Of a stretch of 64,000 bases of DNA, positions 53,899 to 62,920 are shown piece by piece. A model generated the notes under the pieces. The model was not told the DNA's origin. It was given only the letters and a program-made list of their open reading frames with translations, and did no database searches. Location: positions 327,440-391,439 of the forward strand of contig CAJNDS010002320.1 in the NCBI GenBank assembly GCA_905221605.1, given 5' to 3'. This DNA comes from Symbiodinium natans (Eukaryota; Sar; Dinophyceae; Suessiales; Symbiodiniaceae). The translations under genes were made by a program, and so were the position numbers. The first letter of the stretch is position 1, and every line of letters starts with the position of its first letter.

Positions 53899-56383
53899 AT
53901 GGCCAAACTCTGTTCTTCCGGCGTCCTGGCCTTCTTGTTGCTGCCAGCTTCGCTGGCGTATCGGCAGCGGCAAGTAGAAGGTCCAACAGTGCAGGCTGGG
54001 CTAGGGCTTGCCGTTTAGGCTTTCGGGTTTAGGGTTTGGGCTTTGGGCTTTGGGGTTTAGGGCTCGAGAAACTTCTGCAATTGGCTGAGAATCGTCAGGC
54101 TCAACACGCGTACCGGGCTTCGTTCCTGTTGGTGATCCTGGGCCCTTGGCCCTGGACCCTGGACCCTCGACCCTGGGCTGAACCCTGAACCCTAAACCCT
54201 AAACCCTAAACCCTAAACCCTAAACCCTAAAACCTAAGTTAGTATAGGGAATGAACTCCACTGTCTTGGACCAAGCGGTATAGTTCTCCATGCGGGGCAG
54301 GCTACATCAAGCCTCCTGCACCGGACGTCGTCCTCGGGCTTGAAGGCTGTCTGCATAGATGCTACTGTTTGCTTAAGAACCCCAAAAGAATAAAAACAAC
54401 AATAAATCCCTATATTAAGCTTAATAAGAAATAATATTTCATGTTCTTCTGGGTTCTTGAGCAATTAGTAGGATGTGAGAAAGGCTTCTCGCTACCTGCA
54501 GGACGTTGACTGAAGTCGCTTCATCACGAGGACGCATTGACGGGTTCGCATTCTCGAACTCAACGTTGTTTTGTCGGATGCCTTGAATTCCCCTTCCGGC
54601 GCTGTTGTGGTAGCCGTACAGTGATACAGGTGCTGTAGCTAAACCGTACCGTTTCCTTCTGGACAGGTGCGTGACGTCGCGGTCTTCACAGAGAATCAGG
54701 CTCGATATTCGATTCAGAGAACCCTAAACCCTAAGCCCCTAAACCCCAAACCCTAAATAGTTCCCTGCATCAGGATGCGGAGAAGCGGGACGCAGGCCCA
54801 GCAGCGTCATGCGCCTTAAGTAGGAGATGGTGACATGAAGCAGGGTTTATATTTAGTAACAGTAATTTACTGTTACTGGTAAGTGTATATAAGGTTCCTT
54901 TTGAATATTTGTGAGTGCATATGTGAGGTGTCCTTTCGGGGATACAAGGAATATAAACCCTACTCTAAGCTGTCTCACCTTGATATGATTTACGACCTCG
55001 AGTCCGCAGTACAAGGAATATAAACCCTACTTCACATGAACGTTGGCCCTCTTTGCAGTTTGCCCTGCAGGCGCAGTCTTCTACAATGCTTCTGCACACG
55101 ATGAGTGTGCCGCGCAGCGGGATGCTCTACGAGCCAAAATCGCGTCGGCTTGCGAGAAGCTGGATGGAATCATTTGCGTTCAGGATGCTCATGACACCCT
55201 GCAGTTCCAATCCGTGAAATGGTGGCAGTGGTCCCTTGTGACTGACTTGTTCGACCGTGGAAAGCAGCCCGTCTTCTGGGCTGGATTCCACAACAACGAC
55301 ACGTCGGGGGTTGGCAAGAAGACCCACCTCGAAGAATTCATTCGGTCCGTGAACGGTTTCCAGCTAGAATCTTGTGGATGTACACCTGCAAGGATTGCGG
55401 TTCATGTTCTTGCGGAGGGTTGTACAAGCATAGGGTATGTTAAATGTCAAGGGGCTTCATTTAGTCCTAAGGAAGAGACTCAGTGGGGCCAGATGATCAA
55501 GAGCAAGGGCGTCAGCCGACTGGACGCCTGCCCTTCGAAACGCATCAAGATGAACTATTGGCGGGTGGCTTCCACCGCATTGGCTGAGGCGATGTCTCAA
55601 CGCCATACCTCCAAGGTTCTTGTAGCCGTCAACAAGGATTTTTCAGGGCGATGGTCCTTGTACAGATCCATTCTGTGGCAGGCAGAGCTTCTGTCAATGG
55701 CCGAATCATTACGCAAAAATCCCGAGTGGAACCCCGTCTTCACCGTGTATGACGTGAAGGGCACTTGCAGTTCTGCCCTCGGTCCTGCTGTGAAGTATCA
55801 CTTGGAAAACCTAGCCGGGCGTAGGGTGCGCGTGATGTGCTTCGACTGCTCCAGGGGCTTGCCCAGCGCCACTTCTGGACAGGCGTGCAGCAGGCAACAA
55901 GAAGTACTGGAGAGCGAAGCCCCACGAAGGAGTTGCGTCGAAGGGGATTGCCAGAACGGCTGGGGCTGGGCAGAATGGCCCACTGGTGATGTATACAAGG
56001 GCGACTTCAGGGACGGGCAACCGAATGGAAGAGGCAGCAGTCAGGCCCCTGATGGCAGCGCCTATGAAGGTGACTGGAAGGACGGCGAAAAGCATGGAAA
56101 GGGCACGCTGAGGTTTGCCCAGGGAGCTGTGTATTCAGGTTCCTACAAGAACAACCTGGAAGATGGCTTCGGAACGTATCGATTTTCCAACGGAGGAACC
56201 TACAAGGGCCATTTTAAACTCGGTACCATGAATGGCAATGGGCTCATGGTCTTCGCCAACGGGGCGAAGTACGATGGCCATTGGAAGGACGGCAAGAAAG
56301 ATGGCGTTGGCACATTCACCTGGCCCTCCGGAAACATCTACGTAGGCGCCTGGAAGGACGACGAGATGGCAGGGTCGTTGTAG
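53899..56383 (+). CDS. Secreted ADP-ribosyl-cyclase-like protein fused to six MORN repeats
   Basis: Exon 1 (53899-53980) encodes MAKLCSSGVLAFLLLPASLA, a good signal peptide, then YRQRQVE; donor GTCCAA. Exon 2 starts best at 55071 (CTGCAG then GC) and joins in phase to give about 464 residues. Open-frame residues 60-270 (frame counted from 55043) resemble the CD38/Aplysia cyclase family, which makes cyclic ADP-ribose from NAD: PVFWAG, then CPSKRIKMNYWRVAS, KVLVAVN, and Cys-rich TCSS...CFDC. By eye the catalytic Glu position (SIEL-type motif) reads SIL, so activity is doubtful. Residues 111-143 look like an insert or unspliced intron. Six MORN repeats (317-446, spaced 23 residues, pattern YKGDFRDG..NGRG) follow; these bind membranes or proteins. 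TAG at 56381 is followed in frame by GEWRNGH, another MORN-like start, so the stop may truncate the array. Cyclase assignment is by motif, not search. Confidence 0.75.
54358..54475 (+). mobile_element. Family I element in the cyclase-MORN intron
   Basis: CTACTGTTTGCTTAAGAACC at the left and GGGTTCTTGAGCAATTAGTA at the right form an inverted repeat with an AT-rich loop. Confidence 0.8.
54840..55032 (+). mobile_element. Inverted-repeat element at the 3' end of the intron
   Basis: CAGGGTTTATATT at the left pairs with AATATAAACCCTA, which occurs twice (54951 and 55018) within the direct repeat TACAAGGAATATAAACCC. A near-perfect palindrome AGTAACAGTAATTTACTGTT is inside. It ends about 40 bases before the acceptor of exon 2. 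Confidence 0.75.
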
Positions 56384-56459
56384 GGAGAATGGAGGAACGG
56401 CCACTTGCGAGCAAGCTTAGCCTTCCCTTGTATATCGGCATCCTCTTTCCCTGGTGGGG

Positions 56460-56536
56460 CTCCAAGTGCATAAATAATACCTACATTGGGGTCTAAAGTC
56501 TGTAAATAGTACCTACTTTGGGCTATTTGGAGCCTT
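56460..56536 (+). mobile_element. Small inverted repeat after the MORN gene
   Basis: GGGCTCCAAGTGCATAAATA and TATTTGGAGCC, with AATACCTACATTGGGG and AGTACCTACTTTGGG as inner direct repeats. Possibly the 3' untranslated region. Confidence 0.6.
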
Positions 56537-56696
56537 AGGGTATGTGAGCCCCGCAACTCGTATACCAGCCTATAACTCGGCAGCCAAGGCCGGAAGACTT
56601 CCTTAGGTGAGCCCAACACCGTCCGAGAAAAGGCGTGACACACTGCACACCTCGTCTGGGCTCCACCGTCATGAAGCTAAAAGGGTTCGGGGTCTT

Positions 56697-56792
56697 GAAA
56701 CCCCTAAACCCCTAAACCCCTAAACCCCTAAACCCCTAAACCCCTAAACCCCTAAACCCCTAAACCCCTAAACCCCTAAACCCCTAAACCCT
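56697..56792 (+). repeat. CCCCTAAA eight-base array
   Basis: Eleven perfect CCCCTAAA units, an eight-base variant homogeneous in this array; its complement TTTAGGGG dominates 58690-59170. Confidence 0.97.
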
Positions 56793-57109
56793 AAACGTTT
56801 AAGGTTCAGGGTCTCTAACATCCCCGGGGTCGATGCGGCAAAGGACTCCACAACACCAGGAGGAAACCTCCATCCCAAAGGGGCTTTCGGGCTTAGGGTT
56901 TAGGGTTTTGGGTTTAGGGCTTGGTGGCTACGGTCTTCTCTTCGTTCCTAGAAGCGCGCGCGCCTTCTGGGATCAAGAAGCCCAGAACCCAGCATTCCTA
57001 CGTTGAGTCCTGAACCCTAAGTCTGATGGGTTCGCAGCCAGCCAAGACCCTAGCGTTTCAGGGTTTAGGGCTGGGGACTGATCTCAAACCCTATAGAAGC
57101 CCTAATATG

Positions 57110-57223
57110 CTAGGACCGGGAGTAGGCCCTTTTTTTCTCCTTTTTTTAGGGTTGGGGTTCCCTTATCATCCCCTTAAAACCAAAAAGGGTACCCTTTTTA
57201 TTCCCAGGTTCCTCCCGGGTCTA
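57110..57223 (+). mobile_element. Family G element
   Basis: CTAGGACCGGGAGTAGGCCC at the left and CCAGGTTCCTCCCGGGTCTA at the right. Confidence 0.75.
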
Positions 57224-57313
57224 AAAGATGGACCCTTAGGGGTAGTTTATGTTACCCTAAACCCGAAACCCTAAACCCTAAACCCTAAAATCTAAACCCT
57301 AAAACCCTTCTAG

Positions 57314-58663
57314 GCTCTGTGCTACCTGTCCAGGACACCGCTTCACTTTGCCGCCGTTGAAGGAATCCAGGAGACAGTCGAGGCTGTCTGGACCTGGTCT
57401 GGGGATTACCCTAAACCCTAAACCCTAAATCCTATACCCTATACCCTATACCCTATACCCTAAACCGTCGTTTCGCAATTTTTGTAAGATTATGCCAGCG
57501 CAGCGTAGACCCCAAACAGTGAAGTCCGTGGGGGACACCAAAGAGCAAGCAAAAATAGACCGAGATCACCCCAAGTTTAGGGTTTAAGGTTTGGGGTTTA
57601 GGGTTTATAGTTTCTAGGGTGTAGGGTTTAGGGTTTAGGGTTTAGGGTAACATAAAACTACCCCGAAAGATCCATGTACCTCATTCTTGTGTACTTGGGC
57701 CCTAGAGTCCCTGAATAGGAGGTACTTTAAGGCCCAAGTCTTCCCTATTTAGGTACCCTAAACCCTAAACCCTAAACCCTAAAACCCTTCAAGATGAGTC
57801 GGAAAGTCGCAGACGTCGTGGGGCCGGATGTAGCTCGCATCCGGCCTACTTGGAGGTTCAGGGAACCATATTCGGGCACTTAAGGGGCTTCTAAGTGGGT
57901 TCTACGTACAGTTACAATTGGTTAATAAGTACTATGAACCTCCTAGTAGAGTCCATCAGACGTTCCAAAGTGACGAAAGGTTCGCATTTCGAGAAACGCA
58001 GACGTCCGAAAGCGACGACAGGATCGGATTTGGCGAACCCAGAAACCCTAGGCGAGAACGCGAGATTTTCTTCCAAAATGCGAGCAGGCTTTGAGAACAT
58101 GCACCGTCCTAGGCCGGGGGCACCGCGTGGCTTCATAGATCTACATAGCCCCCCCTTTCTCTCTACGTAGGAATCCCTGGGTGTTGACACACTTTGGGGA
58201 ATAGAAATTATTGTAAGAATGCCCCGGATTTACCTTCTTGGTGTATGGCAAGTAGCACTATCCCATATCTGATAGCACGTCACGCCGCTCATGCAGACCT
58301 CCTTTGTTGAGCTGCACCCCCCCCTCCCCCCCAAAAAAAACAGGAATAAAAATGATAATAAAACAAAAATAGCACAATCGCGAGAAGGGAATAAGCTATG
58401 ATATCCAGAAGTAGTAAAATCCCACAAGTAGGATACATCGTGGATACATACCTGGCTCCGCATGCTGCGCAGTTGCTTTCTACCATGACGAGCATCTTCA
58501 AGCAACCCTGAATTCTGATTGCTAAGCCCTCAACCCTCAGAAGCCCAAGCCCTAAACCCTAAACCCTAAACCCTAAACGCAGGTCTTACTCCAAGCTGGA
58601 GCAAACGTCAACGCCATGAACAGCTGCATGCCGGCAGCATCGAAGTTTTTGGCCAAGAGTTGA
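57314..58663 (+). CDS. Ankyrin-repeat protein, two exons joined in phase
   Basis: Exon a (57314-57385) follows CTTCTAG and reads ALCYLSRTPLHFAAVEGIQE then TVEA; donor GTCTGG. Exon b (58583-58663) follows ACGCAG and reads VLLQAGANVNAMN, SCMPAASKFLAKS, TGA. Joined in phase 0 they form a complete ankyrin unit: TPLHFAAVEG, then the second helix, then LLQAGANVNA. Ankyrin repeats mediate protein-protein contacts. The 1,197 nt intron holds a C array right after the donor, a G array (57578-57645), family C and A elements and a C array that ends two bases from the acceptor CAG. The TGA may be the true stop or the exon may end earlier. Upstream exons are not settled; 56840-56870 (VDAAKDSTTP) may be a degraded one. 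Confidence 0.8.
57665..57756 (+). mobile_element. Family C element, truncated by an array
   Basis: AAGATCCATGTACCTCATTC at the left; right arm stops at CTATTTAGGTACCCTAAACC, where a C array replaces ATGGACCC. Confidence 0.8.
57847..57949 (+). mobile_element. Family A element with internal deletion
   Basis: TACTTGGAGGTTCAGGGAAC at the left; AATAAGTACTATGAACCTCC at the right; part of the left arm is missing. Confidence 0.8.
57950..58540. other. Intron interior, unassigned
   Basis: 57950-58170 is GC-balanced with open frames in both strands (for example ETLGENARFSSKMRAGFENM on plus), possibly an exon of the ankyrin gene or a fragment of another. 58300-58500 has C8-A8 and AT-rich sequence without coding signs. 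Confidence 0.35.
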
Positions 58664-58689
58664 GAAGATAGCCCTGGATTCCTTTAGGG

Positions 58690-59170
58690 TTTAGGGTTTA
58701 GGTGTTTAGGGGTTTGGGGTTTAGGGTTTAGGGCTTTAGGGTTTAAGGGTTTAAGGGTTTAGGATTTAGGGGTTAGGGGTTTAGGGTTTGGGGGTTTAGG
58801 GTTTAGGGGTTTTGGGGTTTAGGGTTTAGGATTTAGAGTTTATAGTTTAGGGGGTTTAGGGTTTAGGGGTCTAGGGGTTTAGGGGTTTAGGGGTTTAGGG
58901 GTTTAGGGTTTAGGGGTTTAGGGGTTTAGGGGTTTAGGGGTTTAGGGGTTTAGGGGATTAGGGGTTTAGGGGTTTAGGGGTTTAGGGGTTTAGGGGTTTA
59001 GGGTTTAGGGGTTTAGGGTTTAGGGGGTAGGGTTTAGGGTTTAGGGGTTTAGGGTTTTCGTGTTTAGGGGTTTAGGGGTTTAGGGTTTAGGGTTTAGGGT
59101 TTAGGGTTTAGGGTTTAGGGGTTTAGGGTTTAGGGGTTTAGGGGTTTAGGGGTTTAGGGTTTCAGGGGTG
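58690..59170 (+). repeat. TTTAGGGG / TTTAGGG mixed array
   Basis: About 480 bp of alternating seven- and eight-base units, the longest array block in the window. Confidence 0.97.
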
Positions 59171-59469
59171 TAGGGGTTTATATAGGGTTCTAGGGAATAG
59201 GGTTTTGGGCTCACAGGGGTTTGAGGTTTAAGGGTTTTGGGGTCTTAGGGTGTCAGGGCTTAGGGTGTTTTGGGATTTTAGGGCTTAGGCTTCAGGAATC
59301 TAACCTGGGTGCGTGTCTTGTTCCATCCGCTTCGGCTCTTTGATGTTACATCCACGTGTCTTTATCGTGTCCCTAAGGGAGCGTTCAAGCGTGGTTTAGG
59401 GTTTAGGGTTTAGGGTTTAGGGTTCAGGGGCCAAACAAGCCCATCAAGACCGGGCCCCAACCCTGTCTC

Positions 59470-59524
59470 TTGAGCCTGTTGCGCCGAGGTGGCGCCATCC
59501 CACTCCACTGGGCGGCAAAGACAG
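59470..59524 (+). CDS. Ankyrin-repeat exon
   Basis: Frame reads LLRRGGAIPLHWAAKTG, matching the start of an ankyrin unit (G.TPLHWAA..G). In the same frame a TAG follows at 59536, so a GC donor at 59525 (ACAG/GCC) is the likely end, since dinoflagellates use GC donors. The acceptor is probably TTGAG near 59473. G arrays on both sides. Confidence 0.6.
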
Positions 59525-59580
59525 GCCTTCTTCCCTAGGTTTAGGGGTTTAGTGTTTAGGGTTTAGGGTTTAGGGTTACG

Positions 59581-59630
59581 AGGACCCAGAGTAGGCCGTT
59601 ATCATATTCCTAGGTTACTCTTGGGCCTTC
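59581..59630 (+). mobile_element. Family G element, internally deleted
   Basis: AGGACCCAGAGTAGGCCGTT joined directly to CCTAGGTTACTCTTGGGCC; the middle is missing. Confidence 0.7.
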
Positions 59631-60154
59631 TTCCTCGAAGCGTAGGATTTCGGGGTTCGGGGGGGGGAGAAGCTTGGAGTTGTCGGGGCTTAGGAGGTAG
59701 TTAGCTGTGCAGGGGTTGCGGTGTCACAGGAGTCTGCCCCACAGCCGTCTAGGGTTTAGAGCCTAAACCCTAAACCCCACACCCCAAACTCTAAACCCTA
59801 AACCCTAAACCCCAAACCCTAAACCCTAAACCCTAAGCACGCCAGAAGCCAAAGGATGCGATGAGGGGAGGACCTCAAGGGACCCATGAACCCCGTCAGT
59901 GCAACTTAAAAACGAAGGCCCCCTAAGCATCACCAAGCCCTGTGAGGGTTTAGGGTTTAGGGTTTAGGGCTTAGGGTTTAGGGTTTAGGGTTTAGGGTCA
60001 GAAAGCCTCCCGTGCCAGACCCCATAACCCCTAAGTCCTAAACCTCTTCACCCCTCAACACCATTCCTAAACCCTAGACCCTAAACCCTAAACCCCTAAA
60101 TCCCTGAACCCCTAAAGCCTAAAGCCTAAAGCCTAAACCCTAGGCCCTAAACCC

Positions 60155-60288
60155 TAAACCCTAAACCCTAAACCCTAAACCCTAAACCCTAAACCCGAAA
60201 CCCTAAACCCTAAACCCTAAACCCTAAACCCTAAACCCTAAACCCTAAACCCTAAACCCTAAACCCTAAACCCTAAACCCTAAACCCA
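60155..60288 (+). repeat. CCCTAAA array before an ankyrin exon
   Basis: About 18 units with one CCCGAAA variant. Confidence 0.97.
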
Positions 60289-60294
60289 AACCAG

Positions 60295-60352
60295 GACAGG
60301 CACAACTCGTCGAGCTGCTCGTGGCAGCACGTCGGGACCCCCAAGGCCCAAG
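60295..60352 (+). CDS. Ankyrin-like exon (QAQLVELLVAARRDPQ)
   Basis: C array, AACCAG followed by G, then GQAQLVELLVAARRDPQGP, then AAG/GTTTCG. The pattern ..LVELLVAA..DP is the second helix and turn of an ankyrin repeat. Both splice borders are good. Confidence 0.6.
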
Positions 60353-60424
60353 GTTTCGATTGTTCGGTCACCTTCCTTACTTACGCGTCTTTAGGGTTTA
60401 GGGCTTAGGGTTCAGGGTGAGAAG

Positions 60425-60740
60425 TTACATGGGCCGTGAATATCCTTCGTTAAAGGGTTCTGATCAGGGTTCCCCGAAATGAGGGCCCATACGAAAGGAG
60501 CATGTAGTTATGCTTACACTTTTGGGATACTATAATCCCCTATAGCACTGAAAGTGTACACTCTTTGGGGCCTTTGAACTCAGCAACTAAGTATGTGTCT
60601 CTGTCTCAGGTTTCTGTACATGTACATGCTTGTACAACTATGTACATTGCGCTTCATTTTTTTTACTTGGTCGTGCGTGCTTTTGTTTTGCTCTTCTTCT
60701 TTTTTGAGGGAGGGGGTGGGGGGGGGGGGGGCGGGGAGGC
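60425..60740. other. Dispersed repeat and poly-G tract
   Basis: GTTACATGGGCC, TTCTGATCAGGG and GGAGCATGTAGTTA match 180-335 and part of 8735-8760. AAGTGTACACTCTTTGGGG resembles 51005-51050. G run at 60718-60731. Confidence 0.55.
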
Positions 60741-60872
60741 ACGCCATTGCTGGTTTCGGAACCCTAAACCCTAAACCCTAAACCCTAAACCCTAAACCCT
60801 AAACCCTAAACCCTAAACCCTAAACCCTAAACCCTAAACCCTAAACCCTAAACCCTAAACCCTAAACCCTAA

Positions 60873-61001
60873 ACCAGATCTGAGGGTTCTCAGTGCTTCC
60901 TTCACGGGTAGTGGTCGATGCTGTTGAAATCAATCTCGAAGCCCTAAACCCTGAAAGTCTTCAGGCCTGAAACCCTTAGCCTTCGAACCCTCAGATCTGG
61001 T
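60873..61001 (+). mobile_element. Terminal-inverted-repeat element with telomere arms
   Basis: CCAGATCTGAGGGTTC at the left and GAACCCTCAGATCTGG at the right are perfect and are directly preceded by a C array (60762-60872) and followed by a G array (61002-61070), so the total palindromic arm is over 80 bp. Confidence 0.85.
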
Positions 61002-61073
61002 TTAGGGTTTAGGGTTTAGGGTTTAGGGTTTAGGGTTTAGGGTTTAGGGTTTAGGGTTTAGGGTTTAGGGTTT

Positions 61074-61378
61074 AATCCGAGCATCTGTTTAATTGGGGGG
61101 GGCCCCCCCCCCCCCCCCCACCGCAGTAAGACCGTGGCCCTGTATTGATTCTCTATTAAAAACAATAGGCCGCAGATCCCTGAGGTGCTGTAGCTTCGCA
61201 GCTCAGCAAGCAAAACAAGAAGCCTGCCGACAGATTTTGGAACCTCCCCGAAAACATGTTCTTTAAATGTGGTGGTATTGGCCCATACGAAATCCACCAG
61301 AATGGAAAGTAGTCTTCCGGCGGGCTTCTCGGCGAAAAAAAATCTTTAAATGTGGGGGTATTAATTAATGCTCGGATT
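61074..61378 (+). mobile_element. Element bounded by TAATCCGAGCAT
   Basis: TAATCCGAGCATCTG at the left and ATGCTCGGATTA at the right form terminal inverted repeats abutting G arrays on both sides. Inside, CTTTAAATGTGGNGGTATT is repeated (61262, 61343), and a minus frame contains TTFKEHVFGEVPKSVGRLLV, so it may have captured or surround an exon. Confidence 0.6.
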
Positions 61379-61790
61379 AGGGTTTACGGTTTTAGGGCTT
61401 AGGGCTTAGGGTTTAGGGTTTAGGGTTTAGGGTTTCGAGGATGTGGCCAAGGATCCGACCTCACAGTATCCGACAACTTGGGCAGGACCCCTGGGTTGAG
61501 GGAGGTTCAGGGTTCGAGGGCCTTAGGGTTGATTGAGGGTTTAGGGTTGAGGGCTTACCCTAAACCCTAAACCCTAGACCCTAAACCCTAAACCCTACAC
61601 CCTAAACCCTAAACCCTAAACCCCAAGACATCCAATCAACCTCAGAACCCAGAACAGTGCACACTAAAACCTTGCCCTGGTCCATCCCACCTAGCTAACG
61701 TTTGCTTTGTCTAAAGGACCCAAATCTACGGTAATCGTGAAGTGGGAAAATTTCATGTTTGGGGGTTGAAGGGGGGTTGTGCTTGGAGGT

Positions 61791-61922
61791 TCATGATACC
61801 TAGCAACCCAAGTATAACTGTACTTCTAACCCAACTATCACCCAATTCGGCTACTTGAGGGGCTTGTAAGTGGGTTATAGCTGCACTTAGAATTGGGTGC
61901 TAAGTACCCTGAAGCTCCAGGT
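61791..61922 (+). mobile_element. Family A element, diverged
   Basis: CTTGGAGGTTCATGATACCT at the left, CTAAGTACCCTGAAGCTCCA at the right. Confidence 0.8.
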
Positions 61923-62225
61923 GATTCTTAAACCCAAGACTCCGGTGTAAGCTACTCGGGATCTTAGGCGTCTTGGCGCTGAAGCCCGACACCCAGAGCC
62001 CAACGTAAGTTCAAGCTGAGCCGCCTTCCCTAAGCCTTATAAAGACCGGCGGCCTCTTTATCTGCTACCCTTATACCATAATATGGCCCCTAGATACCCT
62101 AATAAGAACCCCCTACAAAGCGGAAACCCTACTTTAAAGAGACCGCCAGGCAATATAACGATCCCAAGCTCGCCCATGAAAACGCAGAGATACCGAAAAC
62201 TCAAGCAGCGAAGACAAGACTGACC

Positions 62226-62312
62226 CGAAGGGTCCATGTACCTCATTACTATGTACTTGGGCCCTAAAGTCCCTATAAATAGGAGGTACTTTAAGGACAT
62301 GGACCCTTATGG
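62226..62312 (+). mobile_element. Family C element, short form
   Basis: AAGGGTCCATGTACCTCATT at the left; the right arm jumps from GTACTTTAAGG to ACATGGACCCTT. Confidence 0.8.
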
Positions 62313-62422
62313 TGATGAATAGGTGTTGAGTATGATGGTTCCGAGTTCTAGCGGGAGCAGAGATTTCTGCCATCACAACCGATAAGCCCTAAACCCCAAA
62401 CCCCAAACGCATCGGGTTGCAG

Positions 62423-62489
62423 AAGCTTCCGAGGACACCGGTGGAGATGGCTGAAGACAACCTTCAGGCTTCCACATGTAGGTTGTCAG
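62423..62489 (+). CDS. Ankyrin-like exon (TPVEMAEDN)
   Basis: After GTTGCAG: KLPRTPVEMAEDNLQASTCR, then a GT. TP.EMAE.N is a common form of the first ankyrin helix (TPLDLAEENG). C array-like sequence upstream, G array downstream. Confidence 0.5.
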
Positions 62490-62589
62490 GGTTCAGGGTT
62501 TGGGGTTTAGGGTTTGGGGTTTGGGTTTTTGGTTTTGGGGGTTTGAAGTTTATGTTTAACCGCGATTTGAGATTGGGTTGATTTGAAGT

Positions 62590-62920
62590 CTAGGACCCAG
62601 AGTAGGCCCTTATACCCTTTGTTCAGGGTTTAGGTTCGCTTATCGGCCCCCTTAGACCCTCTATACCCTAAACCGTAAACCCTAAAACCTAAACCCTAAA
62701 CCCTAAACCCTAAACCCTAAGCCCTAAGCCCTAAGCTCTAAGCCCTAAGCCCTAAGCCCTAAGCCCTAAGCCCTAAGCCCTGAGCCCTAAGCCCTAAGCC
62801 CTAAGCCCTAAGCCAAACAGGGCAAACCGTAAACCCTAAACCCTAAACCCTAAACCCGAAACCCTAAACCCTAGACCAAACAGGGCACCCTTGTTCTTCC
62901 TACGTCACTCCTGGGACTAG
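62590..62920 (+). mobile_element. Family G element split by a 230 bp array
   Basis: TCTAGGACCCAGAGTAGGCC at the left and CACTCCTGGGACTAG at the right. Between CGGCCCCCTTAGACCC and ACCAAACAGGGCACCC sits a mixed CCCTAAA/CCCTAAG array (about 62643-62876). Confidence 0.85.
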
